From Nitzschia sp. pyKryTriq1 (lineage: Eukaryota; Bacillariophyta; Bacillariophyceae; Bacillariales; Bacillariaceae), in contig OY101116.1 in the NCBI GenBank assembly GCA_956465555.1, positions 3,534,001-3,598,000 of the forward strand: DNA of 64,000 nucleotides, read 5' to 3'. A program made the position numbers and the translations under genes. Below are positions 20,932-31,429 of the stretch, in pieces. Position 1 is the first letter of the stretch, and each line of letters starts with the position of its first letter. The notes below the pieces were generated by a model. That model was not told where the DNA came from. It saw only the letters and a list, made by a program, of their open reading frames with translations, and searched no databases.

Positions 20932-22583
20932 CTACAAAAACGCAACACAGGCCTGCACGATTGCGACAACTGCCAACGCAGACCAAATGGAAAGCAGGGA
21001 TGCACCATCAGTGTGGTCGGGGTTGCAAATAAAGTCAAATGTACGCGAGTCTTTGGTAATACAATCTTTGTTTGCACATTGACTGCTCACGGCGCAGGGA
21101 CAACCCGCCTGGACTTCTCCACTAGCTGTCGCACAAGCACCGTAAATACAAACCAAACCCGCTGCACAGTCGGTTTCAACGTCGCATGACTCAGGGATGC
21201 AGGTCTCGCTGACCTTGGGAATATTGGGAACATCAGGATTACATACAAAGTCAAAGGTCAATGAATTCAATGTGATGCAGTCTTTGTTGAAGCACTGCGC
21301 GTCGTTCCGACAAGGACAGCCGGGCTCTACCTCTCCCACGCGCACAGCACAAGAATCCCAAACGCAAATGAGATCGCCCGCGCAATCCGAGTCTTTTTCG
21401 CAAGATCCCTTGATGCAGGTCCCATTTACACCACCAAGCAAAACACACTTGTTCTCGACGCAACTGTCAGAGCGGCACAATTCCATGTACGAATCTTTGC
21501 AGATGGTTCCAACAACGGATCCGTTCGTCCCGATGTCAGGCAAGTTCTCATACAAACTATATATGCGAGACTGGTAGCTATAGTCTGTTCCTGCCATGGT
21601 GTGGGCGGCAATCTTGTTATCCACACGAAAAGGGAAAAACTCCACTTCGTTGCCATACCCACCATAGTATACAGTCGTAGGATCTTCTCCGACCAAAATG
21701 TTGAAACCATAATGTTCAGAACCACTGACCCAGTTTGGCGCGTACACCACCAGATCGAAGCCAATGTCTAGTAGTACACCAATGAAGAAAAGTGGACAAT
21801 ATCTGGCACTGTTAGAACCATACAAAATAGTAGGAGCGAGTAACATTGGAACCCAGCACTTTCGATCTTACCATCGTCTTGTCCTGGATCTTGGAGCCAG
21901 TTCACGTATCGATAGTAGCGGGTATTGTTGATGTACGGACAGCCGGGATCGAGAGTGGGAGGCTGCCCAAATGTCACGACAATGGGATTGAGACTAAACA
22001 GAGTGATTGCAGCCAAAGCGCTGATAGCACCGCCTTGACTGTGTCCAGTGATCACGAGACAATCATCTGGATCTTCGCATGAGTCGACACAGACCTGAAG
22101 ATCAGCCCTTCCTCTGCCAACTGGTTCACTGCGAAGAAAATCTGCAAATCCACCACGAGCTTCACAAGAGTCTTCTAGATTTCCAGTATCAATATTGTCC
22201 TTGTAGATATCCGCGTCGCCGAGCCCCGCGTTTTGCAGCCAGTCGTCAATGTTTGCGTTCGTTCCCCGAAACGCCAGATAACACCGACCTTCTTTCTTCG
22301 CTACAATAGCTTGATCGGGCTCTTCCGCATAAAACTGGATCTCATCATAGTCGGGGTGATCATAGGTTTCAACACCAGTAGTCTCATTGGTCCCAAGGGC
22401 CCAATGTTCAATGTCAGTGGCGTTCGCGTAGGCCAAGGCAGAAAGATCGGCGGCAATCTTACTGATGCGAAGAACTCGCTCATCCAAAACGAGCTCTGGC
22501 CAATCCACGCGGGCGGCCTTGACGCAGAGCGAAAGGCAGAGATGTCCCAACAGAACGGAACGCAACAAGAGGCTCTTCATCAT
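20932..22583 (-). CDS. Secreted class-3 lipase with two Cys-rich modules and a hydrophobic tail
   Basis: Exons 21872-22583 and 20932-21767 (intron phase 1) give 515 aa. A signal peptide (residues 1-23) precedes an alpha/beta hydrolase domain of the lipase class 3 family. The nucleophile elbow is GHSQGG, the oxyanion region is YLAFRGTN, and the likely catalytic Asp and His lie in FDLVVYAP and GSEHYG. Downstream are two homologous Cys-rich modules of about 70 residues, each with CIxxSC...DC...CPC...DCIT...FDF.CNPD. The last about 20 residues are hydrophobic, as in a GPI-anchor signal or membrane tail. The protein is probably extracellular or cell-surface and acts on acylglycerols or related esters. 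It is convergent with the methyltransferase gene (263 bp). Family is secure; anchoring is inference. Confidence 0.9.
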
Positions 22584-23340
22584 GGTGGTGACGACAAATA
22601 AGAATACTCCTATGCCTACGAAACAGGTTGCGTCTTGTGTCCATTCCCGGTACCGGCTACCGCGCGACTATCTCTTATTTCGATCTGAATCTTGCTTCGA
22701 TACGTATACTGCTGGTACTGTACCACTACCGTAGTTTTTGCTTTGATTTTCCTTTCACATCATTCATTCGGAACCCCGCTCTCGCTCGCTCCACTCTTAC
22801 TGTATTCTCTTGCTTATTGTGACGCACGGTGTCGGTCGATTGATTCGTACGACTACTTCAAGAGTCACGTGGGTCACGTGGGTCAGGGGTAAATATGAGT
22901 CTACCCCGACTCTTATTTACTGGCTTCGGGATGGGGGATCAGAAGGGACTTCTCTACTCTCTACTGTATTCTGCCGACCGACCGGTATGTACCGGTACAC
23001 CACAGGTATGATGAGTATAGCACGTACCTGTATTCTTGTGTGTGTAGAGAGACAGAGGACAGAGCACACAGAGTCTGTACAGTACCACTCGTGCGTACAG
23101 TACGCCCAGAGAGTACCAGGTACCGGGGTACTACACTGTAGTACTACTACTACCATAGTAAACAGAAGGAGAGCATCTACCGGTACGAACAATACTCTAC
23201 CGTACTGCTCTAGTAGAAAGTGGAGTTCGGCACTGGGACGGATACAGAAAAATGAAGCTATCTCGTTATCGATGCGAAGTGATGATACATAGGAGTAGCC
23301 TGCGGCTGCTGCTGAAAGTTTCGCATATCGCAGAATGAAT
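22584..23340. other. Intergenic region 5' of the lipase gene and 3' of the acyl-CoA synthetase gene
   Basis: 757 bp. It contains scattered GTAC palindromes (22983-23206), TAGTAC/CTACTAC low complexity and a repeated GTCACGTGGGTCA at about 22864-22886 whose CACGTG core is an E/G-box-like palindrome. No gene is supported. Confidence 0.55.
22983..23206. repeat. GTAC-palindrome block (looser)
   Basis: Words such as GTACCGGTAC, GTACAGTAC, TACCAGGTACC and TAGTACTACTAC are spread over about 220 bp with unrelated spacer sequence. Confidence 0.65.
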
Positions 23341-25675
23341 CTATTCGAAAACTCCCTTCTTCTTGACATCTTCGAATTCGTTGACGAAGCTGTCAATGAC
23401 AACTCGGCGTTGAAGCTTGTTAGCGGCCGTGAGGCATCCATTCTCAGGAGTCCAGGGATTGTTCAGCATACAAACTCCTTGTAGCTTTTCGATATGACTC
23501 AAATCACTCTTGGCATGCTCAGCCTTGAAAGCTGACATGACAGCATTGTACAATTCCTTGGATTTCATGACCGTCTTGAAGTCTCCAGAAACACCATTGG
23601 CTTTGGCCCACTTCATGGCGACAGGTTCGTTCAACTGGAACATGGCCACCGGTCGGTCCATATCTCCATCAGCGTAGCAGCAGATACCTCCAGCAATAGC
23701 ATCGACAAAGTCAGAGTTTCCATACACCATCTCCATCTTTTCTAGGGCCACATACTCTCCAGACTTGAGCTTGACGAGATTCTTCTTACGGTCGACAATA
23801 CGAATACTTCCATCGGCCATGAATTGACCGATATCTCCAGTGTGGAACCAACCGTCATCATCGAACACTTCCTTCGTCTTGTCGGGCATCATGTAGTAAC
23901 CACTTGTGACATTACCGCCACGGCAAACAATCTCTCCCCGACCCCATACGTCGTTGCCGTTGACGTCTTTGCGGTCCTGTAAAAGAGAATAACAGAATTG
24001 CGGAATGGGTAAGATTGACAAAGTTATGAACCAACAACAAAAAATATTGTGCGAAACCTACCGTCGATAGATACGGGAGTCCACCTCTATCACAAACATC
24101 AGGAGTGGAAACCATCTTGACCTCATTCGACGGAATGATGGCTCCGGCAATAGCCGGGCGCTCGTCATCTTCTGCCTGAATGGACAATCCAGCACAGGTT
24201 TCGGTCAGACCATATCCCTGAATCAAAGGAAGATTGAAAGCTACACGGATAAATTCTTGGACCTCCCCATTCAAGGGACCGCCTCCTGAAAGAGCCCATT
24301 TGAGGTTACCACCGACAGCCTTCTTGAATTTCTTGAAGACCAAGGCATTGAAAAGAGGAGTATCCAGACCGTACTTGACGGCAAATGTTCGCCAAGCAAG
24401 AGCCGTGTGAACCAATGTTTGGGCGACAGGGCTGGAAAGGGCGACCTTTGCCATCAATCCCTTCTTGATTGTATCCCAAATCTTGGGTACGGCAACCATG
24501 TGAGTAGGACCATAAACTTCCAGGGCGCCAGTGGGATAAGATCCAGTAGCGGTCAGCGATTTTGGGTCAGCGTAGTTCAAGGAGCATCCATTGGCAAGGA
24601 CCACGAATTCAACCATCATTTCCATGATATGGGCGAGAGGCAGGTAGGCAAGATACTTGTCCGTCGACGTCAGTCCCAAAATATATTCAGCAGATGCGGC
24701 TCCAGCAATGATACTAGAGTGCTTGATGACCACACCCTTGGGCTTTCCAGTGGATCCAGACGTGTACATGATGACGGCAGTTGATTCTGGCGTAGGAGGA
24801 GTGATAGGGTACTTGGCGGTGTCTCCTGTTTCGACAAATTCATCAAAGGAATAAATCATCATCCCTCGAGGAGCCGAGGGAATATCGACCTTCATGTCCT
24901 TGCCCACTAAATCGTTGGTGTATACGATTGTCTTCAAAGAAGGCATGCTCTTTGCCTTGTCAACAAGCGACTTGACATTTGTCTTGTTGCAGACAATGAC
25001 ACAGATGGAATTGTCGTTGACGGCTTCGACGACGGCGTCGATACCGAGAGTAGCGTAGACAGTGGCGACTCCAACACTCTGGGAAAAGGCACCCAATGCA
25101 GACATCATCCACTCGGGGCACGTATTTTCGAAAATAGCAATGCGGCATGGCTTGGTGACCTTCTCCAAATTGGTGGTGGGATCCGACGGGACGCATCCAG
25201 CGGCACGAAGCGCAGCTCCAAATTTGTCCGCCTTTTCTCCAACTTCCTTGTAGGTCAATTCAAAGACGGTTGGTCCAAACTCCTTGACCTTGGGGGACTT
25301 CCACCCGATGAAGTCGCGTTTTCGCATGCAGACGCAGTCTCCAAACTTGGTGAACGATTCCTGCGCCATCTCGTACAGCGTCGAGGCACCGCTCGATGGC
25401 TTCTCCGCCAGGGCCTTGACGAACATGGGGTGCACACGGTGGGAAGGATCATCTGATTTGGGCACCGAGCGCACAGGTTCGGGCTTGGTCATCTTCTTGA
25501 TGACTTTGAGCCATCCAAAGGTCAAGAAGGAGATCTGACGAAGCAATTTTAGGGGTGAGGGCCGCGCGAGTATGCACTATGCACAAGATGCATGAAACCA
25601 AGTTCAAGTTGGACTCACCGCCAGATCAATGGCGATCAACAAGAGCTGAAGAGGAAGAAAGGCAAGACCACTCAT
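23341..25675 (-). CDS. Long-chain acyl-CoA synthetase with an N-terminal membrane-anchor exon
   Basis: AMP-forming ligase that activates long-chain fatty acids to acyl-CoA. Exons 25619-25675, 24062-25534 and 23341-23976, all phase 0, give 721 aa. The first exon is only 57 nt. It begins in ATG AGT GGT and supplies a hydrophobic stretch that, joined to ISFLTFGWLKVIKK, makes a membrane anchor. Motifs are YTSGSTGKPKG (ATP/AMP loop), GYGLTETCAG, GWFHTGDIG, and DRKKNLVKLKSGEYVALE, the acyl-CoA synthetase signature. There is no plastid-type Phe motif, so the ER or another endomembrane is likely. If the first exon is wrong, the in-frame Met in VIKKMTKPEP gives a soluble 690-residue form. Enzyme identity is secure. 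Confidence 0.93.
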
Positions 25676-25853
25676 GGTGTTTGGGGCAAGACGAAATTTG
25701 CTGGTCTATCGAAGATGATCGATGTAAGGAAACAAACTATCAATTGTCTTTGCTTTGTGTGATCTTCTCGCCCTTGCTCGTGTTGAAAAGGAACGGATTT
25801 GATGAAGAAAGAAAGATCGCGGAACCCAATCCCAGCGCAGGCGCGCAGAAGTA

Positions 25854-26091
25854 CCGGGAGGTACCGTACACGTACCAGTACTGCAGAACTGCGACGTGGA
25901 AATCCGATCACGACTTACCGGTACCAGTACAGTACTGCGTACCGCGGTCTGCTTTTACTGTACCGGTACCTGGTACAGTACTTGTACGTACCAGGTACCA
26001 GGTACGGTTCGTACAAGCTACAGCACCGGTACCAGGTACTGTACCTGGTACTGTACCTGGTACTGGCGTACTGTACAAGTGTACTGTACTG
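25854..26091. repeat. GTAC-palindrome block
   Basis: About 240 bp dominated by GTACCGGTAC, GTACCTGGTAC, GTACCAGGTACCAGGTAC and TACTGTACTG words. Part is regularly phased (CCTGGTACTGTA repeated near 26035-26065), so local slippage contributed. Confidence 0.85.
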
Positions 26092-26216
26092 CATTCCAGT
26101 CCTTCGTCCTGCTAGCTCGGCTTCCTCGTAAATCAATGTACAGTAGGATCCTACTGGACTGTTGACACCATCGCCATCAGGCTGAATGTTCTTCGTCTTC
26201 GGCATTTTCAATGATT

Positions 26217-26370
26217 TGTACGTACTGTACGTACTCAACCAGTACCAGTACTGTACCGTAAATGGTGTACTCGCGTGCTGTACTCCTGTAGACAGCGTAC
26301 CTAGCCAGGGTACCAGTACCTGTGGTACCAGGTACTGTACGTACAGTACCGGTACCGCGGTCTACCGGTA
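26217..26370. repeat. GTAC-palindrome block
   Basis: This continues the preceding block after a 125-bp gap. It has TGTACGTACTGTACGTAC, CCAGTACCAGTACTGTACCG and CAGTACCGGTACCG words. Confidence 0.8.
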
Positions 26371-26823
26371 GAGCAAGATGTAAACAACGCGAGAGCCAAA
26401 CATCAACAATCAAGGTATCTTGGCTCGCGTTGAGAAAAATAAGCTGAAGTCGGTCGGTATTTCGGTGCAAAATAATGCAGGTAAAAATCGATGGGGTCTG
26501 CGTTCGCAAACGGAGAGGGAAGGGGCTTCTTGTTGATGCTTATGGTGTCGTACTTTACTGTAGCTACTAGTTGCTGAACTAACTCCCATCTATCGGGTAC
26601 TGCACTTGCGATCTAAAAGTACTTCTTTTTCAGAACCCCGCCCACCTAATAGCGCTCGCTGCGCTTCTCCATCCTTTCACTCTCTGTCAGCAACGCGTCG
26701 ACAGACAGTTAGTGATCCCAGTGGCAACACGACAATCGTAGGAAAACTCCATCAAGCGCATTGCTGCCGCCCGATTGCCGCACATAAAAATATAATCAGA
26801 GGAAGGATACCATTTCGCAGAAG

Positions 26824-28812
26824 ATGCTATCGATGAATATCCGTAGCGAAATACATTCAAATGGTGGAACTATACCGTCGTTCCGCAATCTCAAATTGAG
26901 CCCCGATAGCGTATGCGAATCCGTCGCGCTTGGAGTCGGTGATAAGATGCAACCTATCAAACGAGAAAACCGTAATGCCTTGGCGATGATCCCTGATCTT
27001 AAAACACCTGGGCTCGCTCCTACCAACGAACGTGTTAGCCAGCCCAATAGTAAGCCCCCACTCCAGCCGCATCTTGTTCGACAGTCGCCACAAAAGCCAT
27101 CCGATCAGTTACCATCTGTTCTGGAAACTGAGCCGAAAATCCCACCGAGAAGCCCCATCACCAAGGCGCGTCCTAGAAGCATCAGTGAGAGCGAGGCATC
27201 GTGTGCCAGTAGAAGAAGAGCGATTTTTGGACAGTACTGGAACCAGGGAGGAAACAATACAGTAGTAGGTGGCGAACGATCGTTATCACCACGAGGGAGC
27301 AACCACAGACCCAGCTCAAAGGATACGGCAAGTCTCAATATCACAGAAACCCCTCCTCCCCCAAACAGAGTGCGAAAGCGATCCTCTTCGATGACGATTA
27401 TCGATGGTGCGGGTATGCTTCCCGGACCGATGGATTATCGAATGTTTGCCCCTCCAAAGGAGCATGCTGACCGCTCCTCCATCTGCGGAAGATTTGCTTC
27501 GGTAGAAGACGTTCCCCCGAACACAATGCTGGATTCCTTGCCTCCATTGCCCTCGCCTCTTAGACGATTTTGCACCGAGGGCGATGCACCTGGGTGTCTG
27601 AATGGAATGTATCCTTTGATGACTCCGATCCCCGTCCTCCGACAGAGCAGCTATCGTTCATTGTTCGGAGACAAGGGGAACGGGGACCCGAAAACCAAAC
27701 GGCCATCGTGGTTCGGCAACGATGGGCAAGGCTCCTTTAACTTGACTGAATCTTGGCGTCCGGATCGTGCGGTCTCTTTTGACGCGGTTAGTACCAGCAG
27801 CTCGGAAGGAAGCAGCAGTAATGCTAACAAGGCGAGTGTTCGCTTCGATCCACGAGTCACTGTTACTGAGTTTGAAGATCCGGTCGAACGAGTTTGGTAC
27901 AACGATGAGGAGCTTGACCGTCTCAAGTACGATACGATTTTGTTGGCTCAAGAGTATCTTTTGACTCACCCTGATAAAGCAGAACGGTACAATCGGGCTA
28001 TCTTGGACCCCGTCACAGGTACCTATCGCAAGAAGGCGCTCTTTTCCCTCCCAATCCTGTCCAGCGCCGAGGAGGAGAGGATCCCTTCTCCGGATCACAA
28101 GGAATACGAAGCGCTTATCAATAGTCAAGTCAAGACCATTTTGATCGTTGATCCAAACAAGGCCATTTTGGATCTCTTTTGCAAATCAATGCACTCAATG
28201 TTCCCAAATGCCAGACTTTTCAAGACTCCTAGTGGAGATGAAGCTCTGCAGCTTGTGGCCTCAAATTTGAAGCGTCGCACTAGCTCGCCGTGTAGCTTCG
28301 ATATTATCATCGTGGAACAACGTCTCTTTCAACTAGCGAACGTTGGGAACGACAAAGCCAGATCGCTCGTGACTATGTCCGAAAGAGGTGGAACATTGCC
28401 CTTTCTGGGAATCCACAAGCTTGGCTCATTTTCAGGAGGAGCACACTGCACTGGCTCCGGTGGCGAAGTGTGTGGCTCCGACTTGATCAAGGTCATTCAG
28501 AGACTGGAGGACGAAGCCTTTGCTGAAAAGCCAAGCGACTGGTTGCCCTCTCCAACAGCCTCTGCCAAGAACACTGAAGTATCTGTAACGTGTTCCAAGC
28601 CGATTCAAAGAAGATCGTTGCTCATTGGTGTTTCCATGCAGCCCGATCGAGACGCGAAGGACTTTCAACAAGCAGGAGCCGATGTTGTTTGGGGGAAACC
28701 GATTCCCAGTGTTGGGGATGCACTCAGAAATCAGCTACTCCATGTGTTGGTCGAGAAGAGACGTCGATCAATTACTTGTGGGCAGCCAGAGATAGAGGAA
28801 GAAGCTACATAA
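26824..28812 (+). CDS. Protein with a degenerate CheY-like receiver domain (Glu at the phospho-acceptor site)
   Basis: Intronless 662-aa protein. The first about 330 residues are Ser/Pro/Arg-rich and look disordered. Next is SVRFDPRVTVTEFED with RVWYNDEELDRLK, a motif type I associate with stramenopile proteins of unknown role. From about residue 436 the C-terminus reads as a response-regulator receiver: ILIVDPN (first acidic pocket residue), FDIIIVEQRL where the phospho-acceptor Asp should be, LIGVSMQ (the Ser/Thr switch), and VWGKPIP (the invariant Lys). The second Asp of the acidic pair is Pro and the acceptor is Glu, so His-Asp phosphotransfer is unlikely and the domain may be locked in an active-like state. 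A loop of about 95 residues lies between strands 3 and 4. No output domain is recognised. Confidence 0.85.
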   Translation: MLSMNIRSEIHSNGGTIPSFRNLKLSPDSVCESVALGVGDKMQPIKRENRNALAMIPDLKTPGLAPTNERVSQPNSKPPLQPHLVRQSPQKPSDQLPSVLETEPKIPPRSPITKARPRSISESEASCASRRRAIFGQYWNQGGNNTVVGGERSLSPRGSNHRPSSKDTASLNITETPPPPNRVRKRSSSMTIIDGAGMLPGPMDYRMFAPPKEHADRSSICGRFASVEDVPPNTMLDSLPPLPSPLRRFCTEGDAPGCLNGMYPLMTPIPVLRQSSYRSLFGDKGNGDPKTKRPSWFGNDGQGSFNLTESWRPDRAVSFDAVSTSSSEGSSSNANKASVRFDPRVTVTEFEDPVERVWYNDEELDRLKYDTILLAQEYLLTHPDKAERYNRAILDPVTGTYRKKALFSLPILSSAEEERIPSPDHKEYEALINSQVKTILIVDPNKAILDLFCKSMHSMFPNARLFKTPSGDEALQLVASNLKRRTSSPCSFDIIIVEQRLFQLANVGNDKARSLVTMSERGGTLPFLGIHKLGSFSGGAHCTGSGGEVCGSDLIKVIQRLEDEAFAEKPSDWLPSPTASAKNTEVSVTCSKPIQRRSLLIGVSMQPDRDAKDFQQAGADVVWGKPIPSVGDALRNQLLHVLVEKRRRSITCGQPEIEEEAT

Positions 28813-28917
28813 TTTTTCATTTACACTGCTGCAACTGCGAATTATTATGTAGTATAAAAACGATCTTCTAGTACTAGTAGTGTATGTCCATCGTTACGCT
28901 TGGATCAGTCGCTAAGT

Positions 28918-29929
28918 TTATCCGATAAGAAGACTCTTGTTCTCTTCATCCATGAAAGTGTAGGGAGGAACTTCCAAGTTCAGAGGAGCAGGCCCCTTTC
29001 GAATACGTCCGCTGATATCGTAGTGAGATCCGTGGCATGGGCAGAACCATCCATTGTATTCTCCGGCGTTGGAAACAGGAACGCATCCCAAGTGGGGGCA
29101 GATGGCAAGAACGATAATCCACTCAGGGTTGAGAACACGTTCCTCGTCCGTTTCTTGGTCACGAAGGTGGCTCATTGGCACAGCTCGGACCTCCGCAACT
29201 TCGTCGGGCTTTCGACGTCTAATAAAGATGGGCTTACCACGCCACTTGACTGTAATGGTCTCGCCGAACTCTACATCCGAAAGATCAAAGTCAGCAGTGG
29301 CCAAGGCAGCTGCAGAGGCGGAAATACTGAGCGAAGCGACACATTTTACCACCAAAAGACGAGCGGCCGAGGCGTAGGCAAATCGGACAGTTGACAGCAT
29401 CAAGTAAGCGAATGCGCGCCTCTCTGGCTCACGGACCTTGTCGATACGGTCATCATAGAATCCGGTATCGACACTGCCAAGCTCGTGAAGCTCAGGGACA
29501 CCAGATGCTACAGGAACATTTGGGTTTCCAACGGCGAACGCCCGAAACGAAGCTGTTGTCAAGAATAAACATAGAAATTCAACACGTGAGTTTGTGGAGC
29601 AGAGGATCAAGACAATATCGGTTCCGATAGGCGGAAGATGCCATGAGCTGCAATACCAGTACAAACAGGTCCGTGCACATCCAACTTCCTTTTCGCCGCC
29701 ATTTTTTTATACAAGGAGAAAGCCCCTGTGGGCGTCTGTACGTCGCCATATCGCTAAAAAGCACTGAATTTATCGGCACGCAGCGAAGACCATGGCGTTT
29801 CTCGGGCAACGAACTTCACCATCATCCTTGCATTCAAAAATACTTACTGAATGTAGGGTTTGGCTTTACACTTCGAGCCAAACCAAGGGCACGGGGTGCC
29901 AGTCGGGTTGAAAGACGCAAGGCATTCAT
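28918..29929 (-). CDS. Rieske iron-sulfur subunit of mitochondrial complex III
   Basis: Ubiquinol-cytochrome c reductase iron-sulfur protein. Exons 29848-29929 and 28918-29552 (intron phase 1) give 238 aa. The 2Fe-2S ligands are in CPHLGCVP and CPCHGSHYD, the Pro loop is [12 protein letters not shown], and a membrane anchor precedes the head domain (residues about 70-110). The N-terminus [20 protein letters not shown] is Arg-rich and amphipathic, a classical mitochondrial presequence, so this is the respiratory protein rather than the b6f PetC. I chose the ATG at 29929 because upstream frame is repeat-derived. Its stop lies 106 bp from that of the convergent receiver gene. The intron is 295 bp. 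Confidence 0.95.
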
Positions 29930-30808
29930 CGTTGCTTCCAATTGAGAGAAGATAAAAACAACAACAAACGCAAACACCTTCCGTAACACACAAAACAAAC
30001 TCGATCGGCGAAGCGCACGGACGGAGGATGGCGCCGTCGATCTTTCTGCGTTGGATAATACGAACAATACAAAACCTACATAAATTGACGTAGGTAGGTA
30101 ATTGTACTGAAGCCACGAAGCGAATGCTTTGACGAATGACGTCAAAAGGGGTAGCGTTAATCGTTCGTACTGTACGAGTACAAGGTACGTACAGTACTTG
30201 TACTGTACGGTAGAACCCACTGGGGGGTACCTGGTACAGTACCAGCACCGCCTCTGTGTCCTCGTACGAGGCTGTACCAGTACCTGTAACTGCTGTTTGA
30301 CCTGTGGGGTGCACGTACCGGTACAGTGTACAGTACCATTACTGTACTTGTACGAGTAGGTACGTACTGTACCGGTACCGTAGGGTTGGCCTTCGTTCGA
30401 ACTTAGTGCTGACGCACACACGGGGTGGACCCACACGACTCCTCATCCCGAGAGAGCACAACTAACGACTAACGACTACATACTACATACCTCCTCGCTC
30501 TACTGGTACCATCTCGAATACAAAATACAATACCGTACAGTACCGGTACAACGTTGCACTTTCAACGCCTGCTGCGACTAGAACTACTAATATGTGAACT
30601 CACACCTACTATACTAGTTCTACTCCAGTGGCTGCCAGTGTTCTTGCACCTAAGGGGATATTTCCCTTGTTTCCGATGCTCGAAACACCAGAACAACTAT
30701 TTGATTGGTGCACGTATCTTGGTACAGCCATTTTCTGAATGTCGCTAGCGTAGTTCGACCAATTTACTTCTAAGTGTTCTGGTTCAAGTGGTGGAATAAA
30801 TGAATCAA
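29930..30808. other. Intergenic region 5' of the Rieske gene
   Basis: 879 bp between two minus-strand genes. It contains the GTAC block at 30164-30382, a further GTACCGGTAC near 30537-30549 and ACTAACGACTAACGACTACATACTAC-like short repeats at about 30460-30492. No gene is supported. Confidence 0.6.
30164..30382. repeat. GTAC-palindrome block
   Basis: About 220 bp with many GTACAGTAC, GTACTTGTAC, GTACCTGGTAC and GTACCGGTAC words, 235-450 bp 5' of the Rieske start codon. Confidence 0.85.
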
Positions 30809-31429
30809 TCATTGAAAAGTGCCCTTGTTGCCAAGCTCACCACTCTCTTTTTTCACGATTGTTTTGCTTTGTACCATCATATCTACCAGTGCCCAAAGTT
30901 GAAATTCGTCAGGACTTTTCATCCGTTCTCGGGGCACCAAATCCTCCTCTTCCTCAACCTTGACAGTACTTTCGTCTGTCGGAGATGACGATGATGACGA
31001 TTCTTGTTGTTCGACTACTAGTGCCGCCGCTTGATCCTCAAAAAATCTCTTCTTGGCTTCGTTTTGTACTTGCTCTCCAACTTCCGTCAATACTTTGTCA
31101 AACAAGGCAGTGAATCGCGCAGGCATACCGTTGGGGCGCGCCAAGGCTTCGTGAAAGACATCCCTGACCCGGGTCCGACGGTCGTGGTCGGTAGGTTCCT
31201 TGGACAGTGACAAAATCAAATCTCTCATTTCTTCTGTTTCCGTTTCCGAAAATTCTTCACCATTAGTAGTTGATGAAGCGTATAAAAATTGCAATTGGCG
31301 ATTGTTTCGAGTTGTTGTTCCGCTGAGAGAAGGCGTAACCACAAAGGCGTGCGATCCTCCTGGCAGAAGTGCCGAGCAGAAGGCAACAGCAAGGAATGCC
31401 AAGATCATACTACGACAGCTCTTCTTCAT
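30809..31429 (-). CDS. Plastid-targeted protein of unknown function
   Basis: Intronless 206-aa protein. The N-terminus is a signal peptide (residues 1-28, hydrophobic core LAFLAVAFCSALL) ending SHA followed by FVVTPSLSGTTTRNNR, the Phe-led transit pattern for import across the four plastid membranes. The mature part is soluble and charged. A helical region about residues 65-130 (MRDLILSLSKEP...VRDVFHEALARP...MPARFTALFDKVLTEVGEQVQ) and a C-terminal helix (PDEFQLWALVDMMVQSKT) flank a Ser/Glu-rich linker. I do not recognise the family. Similar small plastid proteins are common and uncharacterised in stramenopiles. The gene call is secure, targeting is likely, and function is unknown. Confidence 0.82.
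   Translation of the reverse strand: MKKSCRSMILAFLAVAFCSALLPGGSHAFVVTPSLSGTTTRNNRQLQFLYASSTTNGEEFSETETEEMRDLILSLSKEPTDHDRRTRVRDVFHEALARPNGMPARFTALFDKVLTEVGEQVQNEAKKRFFEDQAAALVVEQQESSSSSSPTDESTVKVEEEEDLVPRERMKSPDEFQLWALVDMMVQSKTIVKKESGELGNKGTFQ

Larger units (their letters stand above)
25676..26823. other. Divergent intergenic region between the acyl-CoA synthetase and pseudo-receiver genes
   Basis: 1148 bp carrying the two longest GTAC-palindrome blocks of the window. Apart from these and the expected promoters I see no gene. The several overlapping open frames of about 60-110 codons are Tyr/Val/Pro-rich translations of the GTAC repeats, not genes. Confidence 0.6.

Noticed and set aside
25555-26509. 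Cluster of 60-190-codon frames rich in Tyr, Val, Pro and Thr
   Set aside because: These are translations of GTAC palindromic repeats on both strands; TAC/GTA codons give the composition.
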